Of a stretch of DNA of 25,129 nt, positions 14,763 to 22,462 are shown in pieces. Both the position numbers and the translations under genes were made by a program. Below the pieces are notes generated by a model that made no database searches, was not told the DNA's origin, and was given only the letters and a program-made list of their open reading frames with translations. How positions within the stretch are numbered: position 1 is the stretch's first letter; each line of letters opens with the position of its first letter. The stretch lies in the NCBI RefSeq assembly GCF_000686805.1, contig NZ_JMLP01000035.1, positions 1 through 25,129 of the forward strand, given 5' to 3'. The stretch comes from Bacillus sp. UNC41MFS5. GTDB taxonomy: Bacteria; Bacillota; Bacilli; Bacillales_B; DSM-18226.

Positions 14763-15083
14763 ATGAAAAAGATTCCAATTTTATTAACTTTTATTTTCCT
14801 TTTGGTTGTTACAGCTTGTGGGGGTCCTTTTTCAACCACAACTTCCGAATTGTATATAGTAAAAAAAGCACATTCAAAGGATTATGAAAAAGCCTGGATA
14901 ATTGCATTTGACCCTAACAGTATTACTGGTAAAAAGGAAATAAAAATTATGGTCAATGAACCAATGGTGTGGAACTTGATCGAGGTTAAGAAAATTTATC
15001 TTACAACTTACTCGAAGGAAGGAGATAATCCTTGGGTTTTAGAGGAAATTGTACATCGTGGTGACGATGATACCCTAAGATGA
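14763..15083 (+). CDS. Small lipoprotein of unknown function
   Basis: A 106-residue protein starting at ATG 14763 with GGTGGTG upstream; an upstream extension to 14676 is rejected because it would bury the signal peptide. The N-terminus is a lipoprotein signal (KKIPILLTFIFLLVVTACGG) with lipobox VTAC, so it is probably lipid-anchored on the outer face of the membrane. The mature part is a small, likely beta-rich domain (SELYIVKKAHSKDYEKAWII, then YLTTYSKEG). Not assigned to a family with confidence; the length and layout recall DUF3221-type lipoproteins. Confidence 0.72.
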   Translation: MKKIPILLTFIFLLVVTACGGPFSTTTSELYIVKKAHSKDYEKAWIIAFDPNSITGKKEIKIMVNEPMVWNLIEVKKIYLTTYSKEGDNPWVLEEIVHRGDDDTLR

Positions 15084-15097
15084 AAAAATTATAATAA

Positions 15098-15196
15098 GTT
15101 TTATTAAACTAACTGAAGGATGCTTGAATTTATGAATATTGGCTGCTGCGGCAGCTTTTTCTTATTTGATTAACGGAGCAGGTGTCTAAATAAGGA
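15098..15196 (+). repeat. Dispersed intergenic repeat, copy C, with terminator hairpin
   Basis: AACTAACTGAAGGATGC, then TTGGCTGC/GGCAGC hairpin with T5 (around 15151-15167), then TTGATTAACGGAGCAGGTG. It terminates the lipoprotein gene and overlaps the 3' end of the minus-strand small gene. Confidence 0.7.
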
Positions 15197-15309
15197 CTGC
15201 CACCAGTATTATTAGCCTCTATTGAAGGGTTCATATTTGTATCTAAATATGGAATTCCTGCAACATAATTATCAGATTTTTTTGCCAGTTTTTGACCTTG
15301 TTCTCGCAT
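15130..15309 (-). CDS. Small hypothetical protein with repeat-derived C-terminus
   Basis: A 59-residue frame on the minus strand with a strong ribosome site: GGAGGTG, 7 bases, ATG. It begins REQGQKLAKKSDNYVAGIPY and continues LDTNMNPSIEANNTGGSPYL. It is hydrophilic, Asn- and Gly-rich, without membrane segments, reminiscent in composition of small spore proteins, but I cannot assign it. From about residue 43 to the stop (TCSVNQIRKSCRSSQYS) the codons lie in repeat copy C read backwards, so the natural end of the gene was probably near GGSPY and was replaced by the repeat. Confidence 0.6.
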   Translation of the reverse strand: MREQGQKLAKKSDNYVAGIPYLDTNMNPSIEANNTGGSPYLDTCSVNQIRKSCRSSQYS

Positions 15310-15466
15310 AAAAATTCACCTCCGTTATTATATGGTGTGTGGTTGTGGTGATAAATATCAGGTAGTATGGCAAAAAGAATGGGCTTAATTTCAAATTTCG
15401 TGGCAGGTTAGTTGAAGTAGGATTTTGGCTAATTGTGGTAAAATGATTTTATTAGGGGGGAATTTA

Positions 15467-15661
15467 ATGGACTTATTTTTTATTACAAATATGATAAGAA
15501 ATATAATTACAACATTTTTTCAGAACGGTATTTGGGTTGTAGGCTTTTTTTACCTTTGTATTAAGATATTCGATAATAAAACTCTTAAAATCCTTTCAAA
15601 ATACATAATTATAGTTGTTTTAGTATTTTTATTTATTCATTCAATATTAGTAAGTATATAA
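15467..15661 (+). CDS. Small membrane protein of unknown function
   Basis: A 64-residue protein from ATG 15467, preceded by AGGGGGG 6 bases away. Two hydrophobic stretches (GIWVVGFFYLCIKIF and YIIIVVLVFLFIHSILVSI) predict two membrane helices joined by a short basic turn (DNKTLKILSK). The extended -10 TGGTAAAAT at 15436-15444 could be its promoter. Unrecognised family. Confidence 0.6.
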   Translation: MDLFFITNMIRNIITTFFQNGIWVVGFFYLCIKIFDNKTLKILSKYIIIVVLVFLFIHSILVSI

Positions 15662-15687
15662 ATTTTATTCATATTGAATTAAGAAGT

Positions 15688-15715
15688 CAGCTGCCGTTTT
15701 TAGCGGCTGTTTTTA
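15688..15715 (+). terminator. Terminator, degenerate repeat copy D
   Basis: CAGCTGC / GCGGCTG hairpin followed by TTTTTATT and GAGCTAATTCG, a weak match to the GGACTAACGGG flank of the repeat family. Ends the small membrane protein gene. Confidence 0.65.
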
Positions 15716-15770
15716 TTGAGCTAATTCGTCCCAATGTATTTCTAAAATAAAAAATTTCGGAATATTCAGG

Positions 15771-15799
15771 TTGACTTCAGGAAAATTTTTGAATAAACT
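15771..15799 (+). promoter_or_regulatory. Promoter of the Met T-box / metG unit
   Basis: TTGACT (15771-15776), 17-base spacer, TAAACT (15794-15799). Transcription would start near 15806, just upstream of stem I of the T-box. Confidence 0.65.
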
Positions 15800-15805
15800 A
15801 TTGGT

Positions 15806-16122
15806 AATTATCAAATAAAGGCAATGAAGAGAAAAAGTAAAATGATATTGTTTTTCTCCAGAGAGCTTCGGTAGCTGAAAAGAAGCAAAAACATTCATTT
15901 GAACAATGGTCTCTGAGCTTCGTACTGAACGTACTTTTTGTATTAGTAGGATACGACGGGATTTGGCACTCGTTATCCATGTCACAGTATAAGAGTAGCA
16001 TTTAATAATACTCCGTACTTGTTGAGGCAAATAGTGTAAGCTATTTGCAAATTAAGGTGGTACCACGTGGAAATTCAAACCTCGTCCTTAACTATTACAG
16101 TTAAGGCGAGGTTTTTTTGTTT
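15806..16122 (+). ncRNA. T-box riboswitch leader, methionine type
   Basis: Stem I has the AGTA element (near 15837) opposite GAAC, with lower stem AGAGA/TCTCT and upper stem AAATG/CATTT. The specifier loop between them reads GAACAATGG and contains ATG, the Met codon. CCAGAGAGC (near 15858) is the stem I AG-rich element. The T-box AAGGTGGTACCACG is at 16054-16067; its TGGT pairs with an ACCA tRNA end, as expected for tRNA-Met. The terminator is CCTCGTCCTTAACT/AGTTAAGGCGAGG with T7 (16080-16117). Uncharged tRNA-Met should favour readthrough into metG. Confidence 0.9.
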
Positions 16123-16156
16123 TCAAAATTAAAATCATAATGGGAGGTTTTTATTA

Positions 16157-17791
16157 ATGAGTATTTTTATTGGCGGGGCTTGGGCTTATGCGAACGGCTC
16201 ATTACATTTAGGTCATATTTCAAGTTTGTTACCTGGAGATATTCTTGCGAGATATTACCGTTTAAAAGGAGAAAAAGTTTTATATGTTTCAGGAAGCGAT
16301 TGTAATGGAACTCCTATTACAATTAGGGCAAAACAAGAAGGTGTAACGCCAAAAGAGATTGCGGACCGTTATCACAAGGAATTTGCAGATTGTTTTGCAA
16401 GATTAGGATTCACCTATGATACCTATACAAGAACTGACACAACACATCACCATAAAATCGTTCAAGAGATATTTTTAGAATTACTTGATAAAGGATACAT
16501 CTATAAAAAGGAAATTGAACAAACCTATTGTGAATATGATCAGCAATTTTTACCTGATCGTTATGTTGAGGGGATTTGTCCTCATTGTGGTACAAATGCT
16601 CGTGGCGATCAATGTGATGCTTGTTCAAGCGTGTTAGAACCACTTGAATTGCTTGAAAGAAAATGCAAAATATGCGGGAATCCCCCTACAACAAGGTTCA
16701 CAGAGCATTTTTACTTTTCTTTAAGCTCTTTCCAAAATGACTTGGAAAACTTTACTCAAGAAGTAGAAGCCATGAACCTTTGGAGGGAAAATGCTATTTC
16801 TCTTACGAAACGCTATTTAAAGGAAGGATTGCAAGATAGAGCCGTTTCGAGGGATTTGCCTATTGGGGTAAGTGTTCCAGTTGCTGGATATGAAGATAAG
16901 AAAATCTATGTTTGGATTGAGGCTGTGTCAGGATATTATACCGCCAGTAAGCTATGGGCGAAGGAGACGAAACAGGATGACTCTTCGTTTTGGAATTTAT
17001 TCGCCAAATCTTACTATGTACACGGAAAAGATAATATACCATTCCACTCGATAATATGGCCTGGAATTCTTGCTGGTCTTGGAAAAGAACCATTGCCAAC
17101 GCATATTGTTTCAAACGAGTATTTGACTTTGGAAAAGAAAAAATTATCTACAAGTAAAAATTGGGCTGTTTGGGTTCCAGATATTTTAGAAAGATACGAA
17201 CCAGATTCTATCAGGTATTTCTTAACAATCAATGCACCAGAGAACCGAGATGCGGATTTTTCTTGGAAAGAGTTCATTTATAGCCATAATAGCGAGTTAT
17301 TAGGGGCTTTTGGAAACTTCGTTAATCGAACTTTGAAATTTATTGAAAAATCATTTGATGGGATAATCCCTGAAAAAGAAATAACTTCGAATATCCAGGA
17401 TAAAGTTAATCGTTTATATAAAGAAGTGGGTTATTGCATTGAAACCACTTCCTTCAAACAAGGATTGGAAAAAGTATTTGAGCTTGTTAGATTCTCGAAC
17501 AAATATTTTGATGAACAACAACCTTGGAAACAAATAAAGGATGATACCGAGTCTTGTAAACAAACTCTTGCGGATTGTGTTTATCTAATTGCAAATTTAG
17601 CCCAAATCCTTACTCCATTCCTTCCTTTTTCAAGCGAAAGGGTAAGGGAAATGATAAATACATCAAAAACCGAATGGAGTGCGTTTTTTGTTAAATCGCA
17701 GCATTTGTCAAAAGTAGAACCATTGTTTGAACGAATAGACCCAGTAAGAATTGAAGAAGAGCTTGAAAGATTAAACCACAAAACTGTTTAA
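16157..17791 (+). CDS. metG: Methionyl-tRNA synthetase, short second type
   Basis: A 544-residue class I enzyme that charges tRNA-Met. The ATP-binding HIGH motif is HLGH (residues 17-20) and the KMSKS position reads KLSTS (329-333). A zinc domain carries CPHC (141-144), CDAC (153-156) and CKIC (170-173). The anticodon-binding helical domain follows ([15 protein letters not shown] region onwards). It ends about 100 residues earlier than the housekeeping Bacillus enzyme, lacking the C-terminal tRNA-binding domain. These traits fit the additional MetRS of some Bacillaceae, a type known to withstand inhibitors of the main enzyme; that role is inferred. GGGAGG precedes the ATG, and a Met T-box controls it. 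A housekeeping copy is expected elsewhere. Confidence 0.92.
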   Translation: MSIFIGGAWAYANGSLHLGHISSLLPGDILARYYRLKGEKVLYVSGSDCNGTPITIRAKQEGVTPKEIADRYHKEFADCFARLGFTYDTYTRTDTTHHHKIVQEIFLELLDKGYIYKKEIEQTYCEYDQQFLPDRYVEGICPHCGTNARGDQCDACSSVLEPLELLERKCKICGNPPTTRFTEHFYFSLSSFQNDLENFTQEVEAMNLWRENAISLTKRYLKEGLQDRAVSRDLPIGVSVPVAGYEDKKIYVWIEAVSGYYTASKLWAKETKQDDSSFWNLFAKSYYVHGKDNIPFHSIIWPGILAGLGKEPLPTHIVSNEYLTLEKKKLSTSKNWAVWVPDILERYEPDSIRYFLTINAPENRDADFSWKEFIYSHNSELLGAFGNFVNRTLKFIEKSFDGIIPEKEITSNIQDKVNRLYKEVGYCIETTSFKQGLEKVFELVRFSNKYFDEQQPWKQIKDDTESCKQTLADCVYLIANLAQILTPFLPFSSERVREMINTSKTEWSAFFVKSQHLSKVEPLFERIDPVRIEEELERLNHKTV

Positions 17792-17851
17792 ATAAAAGAA
17801 TTATATTTATTTATATTTCCGCAGTAATTAAGCATATAAAATCCCCCTTTT

Positions 17852-17980
17852 TTATAAATAATAATACCTTCGACCAACCAAGGCAGAACCTACGATAATA
17901 AGTAGAATAAACAGTGCAACAATTATTGCGACACTTTCCGCTCCAGTAGGGTTAATGGGATAGTTTTGTCTCGATAACAA
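17852..17980 (-). CDS. Possible small YjcZ-like membrane peptide
   Basis: A 42-residue minus-strand frame from TTG 17980 reading SRQNYPINPTGAESVAIIVA then LFILLIIVGSALVGRRYYYL. The hydrophobic core resembles the end of the YjcZ family of small sporulation proteins (-LIVVLFILLIIVGA-). There is no clear ribosome site and the usual Gly/Tyr-rich front is missing, so it may be a decayed copy. The remainder of the 232-base gap shows only AT-rich sequence. Confidence 0.4.
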   Translation of the reverse strand: MLSRQNYPINPTGAESVAIIVALFILLIIVGSALVGRRYYYL

Positions 17981-18023
17981 AAACTAACAGAATGAAAACG
18001 ATATTATATAAAGGAGATTACAT

Positions 18024-19250
18024 ATGCTGAAAAAGATACTGCAAATCCTTCAAGCACTCCTAATTATATTTGTCGGTGCATGTTATGTTTTGCTTGTCTG
18101 GGTAAAAATTGACAGAACAGCAGCCGAAAAAAGGATGGTATTTGACCAGCAGCCCATCCAATACCCGATTCGTCAAAGTAATATTACTATGTATACGGAC
18201 GGGAAACAGTTAAACAATCAAATATTCTCAGATATAAGGAAAGCAAAACATTACGTGTTTATCAACTTTTTTTCTATTGCTGATGATAAAGTAAGTCATC
18301 AGTTTCTAGATTTATTGAGGCAAAAAAGCCAAGAAGGTGTAGAAGTATATTATGCAGTGGACAGACTGGGTGGAATTTTACTAAAGAAAAGCGAAAGAGA
18401 ATTATTGGTTAAAGCAGGAGTGCATTTTACGTATTACAATAAGCCTGCTTTTCCTTATCTTTTTGCTTCTTTGGATCGTCGGAATCATCGCCGTATATCA
18501 ATTATTGATGGAAGGATTGGGTACATTGGCGGATTTAACATCGGCAAGAAGTATTTGGGGGAAAAAGTAAAACTCGGTCACTGGAGAGATTATCACCTTC
18601 AAATACGAGGAGAAGGAGTTCAAGATCTAGAACATCAATTTGTGTTAGACTGGAAGAAAAACTCAGAGCAACAGATTCATTTACATAGCGCGACAAAGGA
18701 AAAGGGAGCAACCTCGCATCGATTTACTGCATATTATAGCGGAGAAAAACTTGGGCAAGATTATGCAATGCTGTTTCATCAAGCAAAAGAGTCCATCATT
18801 ATAGTAACACCTTATTTCATACCAAATGACAGAACTATTTGGAACTCATTAGTGGATGCAAGAAAAAGAGGAGTTCGTGTTAAAATTCTGTTCTCACCTC
18901 ATTCGGATGCACTGTTAGTTAAAGAGGCAGCGTATCCATATATTCGAAAAGCATTAAAACAGGGAATAGAAGTATACGGTTATAAAAAGGGAGTGATTCA
19001 CGGTAAAGTATTCTTGATTGATGAAAACGTATTGATGGTAGGGACCGTAAATTTTGATTCGCGCTCGTTTCATTTAAATGAAGAAATGAACTGCTATATC
19101 CATGACCCTGTCTTTATTTCTAAAATAAAGCCAGTCATCAATGAAGACATCCAAAATTCAAAGCGAGTAACATCCTCTGAGGTCAATCAATTATCTATAA
19201 AAGAAAAAATGAAAGAAAAGTTTGCAAAAATGATTGAGTATTATTTGTAA
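18024..19250 (+). CDS. cls: Cardiolipin synthase-like phospholipase D family protein
   Basis: A 408-residue membrane-anchored protein of the PLD superfamily, probably joining phosphatidylglycerols into cardiolipin at the inner membrane. One N-terminal membrane helix (residues 8-27) precedes two PLD domains. The second HKD motif is intact (IHGKVFLIDENVLMVGTVNF, H326-K328-D333). The first reads NHRRISIIDGRIGYIGG: H155 and D162 are present, but the lysine position is R157. At 408 residues it is closest in size to B. subtilis YwjE-type minor cardiolipin synthases, with one instead of two N-terminal helices. AAAGGAG lies 7 bases ahead of the ATG. The substitution leaves catalytic activity in doubt. 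Confidence 0.85.
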   Translation: MLKKILQILQALLIIFVGACYVLLVWVKIDRTAAEKRMVFDQQPIQYPIRQSNITMYTDGKQLNNQIFSDIRKAKHYVFINFFSIADDKVSHQFLDLLRQKSQEGVEVYYAVDRLGGILLKKSERELLVKAGVHFTYYNKPAFPYLFASLDRRNHRRISIIDGRIGYIGGFNIGKKYLGEKVKLGHWRDYHLQIRGEGVQDLEHQFVLDWKKNSEQQIHLHSATKEKGATSHRFTAYYSGEKLGQDYAMLFHQAKESIIIVTPYFIPNDRTIWNSLVDARKRGVRVKILFSPHSDALLVKEAAYPYIRKALKQGIEVYGYKKGVIHGKVFLIDENVLMVGTVNFDSRSFHLNEEMNCYIHDPVFISKIKPVINEDIQNSKRVTSSEVNQLSIKEKMKEKFAKMIEYYL

Positions 19251-19269
19251 AAACTAAGTATTTTCTTCA

Positions 19270-19355
19270 ATTTAATGGGTGCATGACTGGAATAAGGGGT
19301 TGCTACGGCAATCCTTTTTTGTTTGTTGAACAAACGGGGCAGTACAGTTGAATAA
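19270..19355 (+). repeat. Dispersed intergenic repeat, copy E, with terminator hairpin
   Basis: AATGGGTGCATGACTGG, then hairpin AGGGGTTGC/GCAATCCTT with T6 (19295-19320), then TTGAACAAACGGGGCAGTAC. It terminates the cls-like gene. Confidence 0.7.
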
Positions 19356-19440
19356 GAAGATTGTGAAAATAGATATTCCAAAATATTCATTTAAAGTTAA
19401 AATAGAGAAAAGTGATTGCTAATTGAGGAGGTTGTGTCAA

Positions 19441-19569
19441 GTGAAGAATAAAGATAAGTTATCATTAGTGGTAAATGTCTTAATATTAGTTGCTTTGGTT
19501 TACATAGGATTGAAGCTTAACGACATAGGAGGACTACTAAAAGATATTGTATTACAAGGAAATAGGTAG
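19441..19569 (+). CDS. 42-residue single-pass membrane peptide
   Basis: GTG start with a near-perfect ribosome site (GAGGAGG, 8 bases upstream). It encodes KNKDKLSLVVNVLILVALVY followed by IGLKLNDIGGLLKDI and VLQGNR. One membrane helix with a positively charged N-terminus, then a short amphipathic tail. Unrecognised. It lies between the cls-like gene and the acetyltransferase gene and may be cotranscribed with the latter (58-base gap, no terminator seen between). Confidence 0.6.
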   Translation: MKNKDKLSLVVNVLILVALVYIGLKLNDIGGLLKDIVLQGNR

Positions 19570-19627
19570 GGCAAATTATTGAAATTAAGATGGATACAGA
19601 TTGAGAATTCAATAGGAGTGAGTATTT

Positions 19628-20239
19628 ATGTCAATCAGGGAAAAAATGAAAAACGGAAAATTATATTTCTGTAATGATGAAGTTTTAATGAAAGAACAGA
19701 TGCAATGTCTAGAGGTATTATATGACTTTAACCATACTAGACCTTCTCAAGTAGAAAAGAGAAAGGAAATTTTACATAAACTGTTTGCCGAAGTAGGTGC
19801 CAACGTGTATATTGAACCACCACTTCATGCAAATTGGGGACGACATACACATGTAGGAAATGACGTCTACGCCAATTTCAACCTTACATTGGTAGATGAC
19901 ACCGAAATTTATATAGGCAATAATGTATTAATTGGTCCTAATGTGACAATTGATGCAGGAACTCATCCGATTCATCCAGAATTACGGAGAAAATCGGCAC
20001 AGTATAACCTGCCAGTAGTAATTGAGGATAATGTTTGGATTGGAGCAGGTGCGATTATCTTACCAGGAGTTCGAATAGGGGAAAATACAGTAATCGGTGC
20101 TGGTAGTGTAGTTACCAAGGATATTCCAGCCAACGTAATAGCAATAGGAAGCCCTTGCAGGGTAATGCGGGAAATCAATGAGCGTGACATGAAGTATTAT
20201 TATAAAGACATGAAAATTGATAAAGAAGACTTATTTTAA
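19628..20239 (+). CDS. Sugar O-acetyltransferase (maltose/galactoside acetyltransferase family)
   Basis: A 203-residue LacA/Maa-type enzyme that moves acetyl from acetyl-CoA to a sugar hydroxyl, in the cytoplasm. The N-terminal Mac domain (EKMKNGKLYFCNDEVLM to about residue 57) is followed by a left-handed parallel beta helix built of hexapeptide repeats (VGNDVYANFN, IYIGNNVLIGPNVTI, VWIGAGAIILPGVRIGENTV). The catalytic histidine is in DAGTHPIHPELR. The C-terminus has the usual GSPCRVMREI. GGAGTGAG lies ahead of the ATG. These enzymes are usually seen as detoxifying non-metabolisable sugars; the substrate here is unknown. Confidence 0.9.
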   Translation: MSIREKMKNGKLYFCNDEVLMKEQMQCLEVLYDFNHTRPSQVEKRKEILHKLFAEVGANVYIEPPLHANWGRHTHVGNDVYANFNLTLVDDTEIYIGNNVLIGPNVTIDAGTHPIHPELRRKSAQYNLPVVIEDNVWIGAGAIILPGVRIGENTVIGAGSVVTKDIPANVIAIGSPCRVMREINERDMKYYYKDMKIDKEDLF

Positions 20240-20289
20240 AATATTTATCAATAATCTTACCCAATAATCAAAGCTACACATTATTAAAG

Positions 20290-20347
20290 TAAATGAGTGC
20301 TTTAGGGAAAGATCAGAGCTGTCAATTGTGGCAGCTTGTTTTTGGTA
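20290..20347 (+). repeat. Dispersed intergenic repeat, copy F, with terminator hairpin
   Basis: AAATGAGTGCTTTAGGG, AAAGATCAG, then hairpin AGCTGTC/GGCAGCT and TTGTTTTTGG. The 3' flank is missing. It terminates the acetyltransferase gene. Confidence 0.6.
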
Positions 20348-20354
20348 TAACTCA

Positions 20355-20394
20355 AAAAAGCTGAATGGATTGTCCTATCGCCAGACAACCCATT
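20355..20394 (-). terminator. Terminator of the PNPOx-like stress protein gene
   Basis: AATGGATTGTC (20364-20374) pairs with GACAACCCATT (20384-20394), one mismatch; on the minus strand it is followed by CAGCTTTTTTG. Lies just after the stop at 20402. Confidence 0.8.
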
Positions 20395-20401
20395 TTTGCT
20401 A

Positions 20402-20890
20402 TTATTTATTTAATTCAACAGTTTCATTAATATCTGTCGATTTAGAACTTTGCCCTGTCATGCGTTTATAGAGAAAGGCGATTTTCTTCGTAAAATTACC
20501 GGTTTCCCAATGTTCGGCTGCTTCCGCCTTTACCTTTATCAAAATAACGTTGGGATTATCATAAGAAGTTTGCATGATTTTCTCATTTACATTGCTCCAC
20601 AATTCCTTTTTCTTGTCTAAATCCTCAACGATTTCCGCTCTTCCACGGACGGAAACATAGGATTTACCTGCATAAGTCACATTAACATCTTGATCATGTA
20701 AAATTTCTTCATATTTATTAGTCGCTTTTTTAGTGAAAAACCATAAGTCTCCATCAAACTCTACTTCTTGTGTTTTCATAGGACGAGAAACAAGCCCTTC
20801 TTCAGTTACCGTAGTCAGCATGGCCGTGTCTACGTCTTTGATTAACTCTCTTAATGTTTCCATTTCTTCTTGCTTTATCATGTTAGTCAT
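20402..20890 (-). CDS. Pyridoxamine 5'-phosphate oxidase-family general stress protein
   Basis: A 162-residue FMN-binding split-barrel protein similar to B. subtilis general stress protein 26 (YdaG). Typical stretches: MLTTVTEEGLVSRPMKTQEV, LWFFTKKATNKYEEI, VNVTYAGKSYVSVRGRAEIV, and EHWETGN near the C-terminus. Its members bind a flavin, but their reaction is not established. ATG 20890 is chosen over in-frame GTG codons because GAGGTGG is then correctly spaced. It stands alone on the minus strand. I looked for a sigma-B promoter (GTTTAA/GGGTAT) upstream and found only a weak GGGTAG. Confidence 0.87.
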   Translation of the reverse strand: MTNMIKQEEMETLRELIKDVDTAMLTTVTEEGLVSRPMKTQEVEFDGDLWFFTKKATNKYEEILHDQDVNVTYAGKSYVSVRGRAEIVEDLDKKKELWSNVNEKIMQTSYDNPNVILIKVKAEAAEHWETGNFTKKIAFLYKRMTGQSSKSTDINETVELNK

Positions 20891-21006
20891 TTCCACCACC
20901 TCATTAATGTTTACAGAGGTATACTACCCTTTACACCAACTTTTATTCAGGTATGGCGGACAACTAAGTGAACGTTTGGTAAGAGCTGGTAAATAAAGGC
21001 AATAAA

Positions 21007-21033
21007 AAATGGATAGTCATAAACCATCCATTT
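21007..21033 (-). terminator. Terminator of the two-gene membrane operon
   Basis: AAATGGAT / ATCCATTT with an 11-base loop; the minus strand continues TTTTATT. The arm overlaps the stop codon at 21032. Confidence 0.75.
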
Positions 21034-21493
21034 ATCCTTGATTGACTTTAGCAACTCCAAAGGCAAAGTATTCATATAATACCTCTGCGACCATTTCAGA
21101 TTGGGTACCATAACACATTACCAATACAAATACTTCTGTTGCAGATTCTTTTCTTCTTTTTCTATAAAGTTTTTTCCTGTTTATTAAAAGTTCAAAAATA
21201 AATCCTAATACAAATCCCGTTCCTAACCCTATAAGCCCCCAAATAATTGGACCCCAATTTAATATGTACCCGTATGTTGCACCCAAAACAGCTAACAAAG
21301 TACCCAAAATGGCAGGAGCATCCATAAGACTGGTCCCATCTGAGCGATGAATAGTGTCAAAAATTTTAGACTGACCAATTTTGGGGACTAACGGTACAAC
21401 AAAAATATTCTCTTTTTTTATCCCTTTTTGTTCTAGTTCGTTTATCGACAATTCTAAATGTAAAGAGTGCTCGAAGGAGGCAATGACATACAT
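21032..21493 (-). CDS. Membrane protein of unknown function with N-terminal stress-type domain
   Basis: A 153-residue protein; AAGGTGAT lies ahead of its ATG. Residues 1-50 look like a small alpha/beta domain (YVIASFEHSLHLELSINELE, then GIKKENIFVVPL) of the kind found at the start of YflT-like or glycine-zipper membrane proteins. Residues 60-105 are two hydrophobic, Gly-rich helices (ILGTLLAVLGATYGYILNWG; IIWGLIGLGTGFVLGFIFEL), followed by a basic linker (RKKLYRKRRK) and a second alpha/beta part. The gene upstream ends 12 bp before it, so the two form an operon and probably work together. Function unknown. Confidence 0.7.
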   Translation of the reverse strand: MYVIASFEHSLHLELSINELEQKGIKKENIFVVPLVPKIGQSKIFDTIHRSDGTSLMDAPAILGTLLAVLGATYGYILNWGPIIWGLIGLGTGFVLGFIFELLINRKKLYRKRRKESATEVFVLVMCYGTQSEMVAEVLYEYFAFGVAKVNQG

Positions 21494-21505
21494 TTTTATA
21501 TCACC

Positions 21506-22297
21506 TTAATATATTTTTGAATGATTACTCGGGAATTTAAACTGTTTGTTTTGATACTGTTCTTGAAAAAAAAAGGCTTGTTCTAACTTGAATATTTTAT
21601 TTAACTCAACAGAAGAACAATAGGCGTCATAAATAGCAAACATGTATAACGATGGTATAAATAGAAACCATTCAGGATTTAAAATGGAAATAGCCTTACC
21701 AAATGATCCAATTAACGTATAATAAATAGCTAACCAAAGTTTCGAACGGTAACAAAGAAACATCCACCACCCTAAAATAAAAAAGCCTGTGGGTATTTTA
21801 TGAACAATTATCTGTCCTAATCCAGGCATAAAAGCGGACCATATTGCAACCGTTTTTGGCTGGTATTTTTCTAAATAAACAATAGAAAACCCTGACAATT
21901 CCATAGGTTTGATTTTGGCTTTATCCTTTTCAGCAAGGACATACAAATTATTTGTATCGACGTTGGACCTGTAAGTATCCCAAGCTGCAAAAACATAAAC
22001 CGCTATGTACATTAAAGCCCAATTTGCATTCAAAATATGTTTTGCCAAATGCATATTCCCTGTAAATGAGTAGAACATTGCTTTATTCAAATGGGATTGT
22101 GAATTGACGATAATTTCCCATATCATTAGTAAATAGGCTTCGATGTACATTCCTGTTAACAAGTGTCCAAATCCTGGGAAAATAAAGGACCAGAGCGTTG
22201 GAATCCAAGGATTTATTGCAAAGTTATAATGGTTACTCAATGAATTCATATGAAAGTTATAACGTCGTGCGTTTTTATTTACAAGTTTATCGTTCAT
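21506..22297 (-). CDS. Integral membrane protein with internal duplication
   Basis: A 263-residue protein with an AGGAG site ahead of its ATG. It consists of two related halves, about residues 30-118 and 147-235, at a constant offset of 117. Half 1 has WSFIFPGFGH, HILNANW and AAWDTYRSNV; half 2 has WSAFMPGLGQ, SILNPEW and AIYDAYCSSV. Each half has about three hydrophobic segments; the FPGxGH opening resembles TM2-type membrane proteins. The linker (about 119-146) is charged. It precedes the smaller membrane gene by 12 bp on the same strand. No catalytic motif or known transporter signature was seen. Function unknown. Confidence 0.75.
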   Translation of the reverse strand: MNDKLVNKNARRYNFHMNSLSNHYNFAINPWIPTLWSFIFPGFGHLLTGMYIEAYLLMIWEIIVNSQSHLNKAMFYSFTGNMHLAKHILNANWALMYIAVYVFAAWDTYRSNVDTNNLYVLAEKDKAKIKPMELSGFSIVYLEKYQPKTVAIWSAFMPGLGQIIVHKIPTGFFILGWWMFLCYRSKLWLAIYYTLIGSFGKAISILNPEWFLFIPSLYMFAIYDAYCSSVELNKIFKLEQAFFFQEQYQNKQFKFPSNHSKIY

Positions 22298-22384
22298 TTT
22301 CTTCTCCTAATTAAAGAAAGTACGAAAAGTCGCATACGAAAAGGTTCATCCACACTAAAGTTAGAGTTTGTTCTTGGGAAGATA

Positions 22385-22462
22385 CAATTAAAGAAAGGGG
22401 CTTTGCTTCAACAATGGAGTAAGACTTCTTTCTTTTTCAATTAATGGGGAGGTTAGTAAAAT
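22385..22462 (+). repeat. Possible repeat copy G in a 391-base gap
   Basis: AAAGAAAG (22390-22397) pairs with CTTTCTTT (22428-22435), followed by TTCAATTAATGGGGAGGTTAG, like the 3' flank of the dispersed repeat. The rest of the gap 22298-22688 is AT-rich and holds the upstream regions of the divergent genes; no clear promoter could be fixed. Confidence 0.4.

Noticed and set aside
20900..20960. Sigma-B promoter for the general stress protein
   Set aside because: GGGTAG is near the expected -10, but no GTTTAA-like -35 lies at the right distance.
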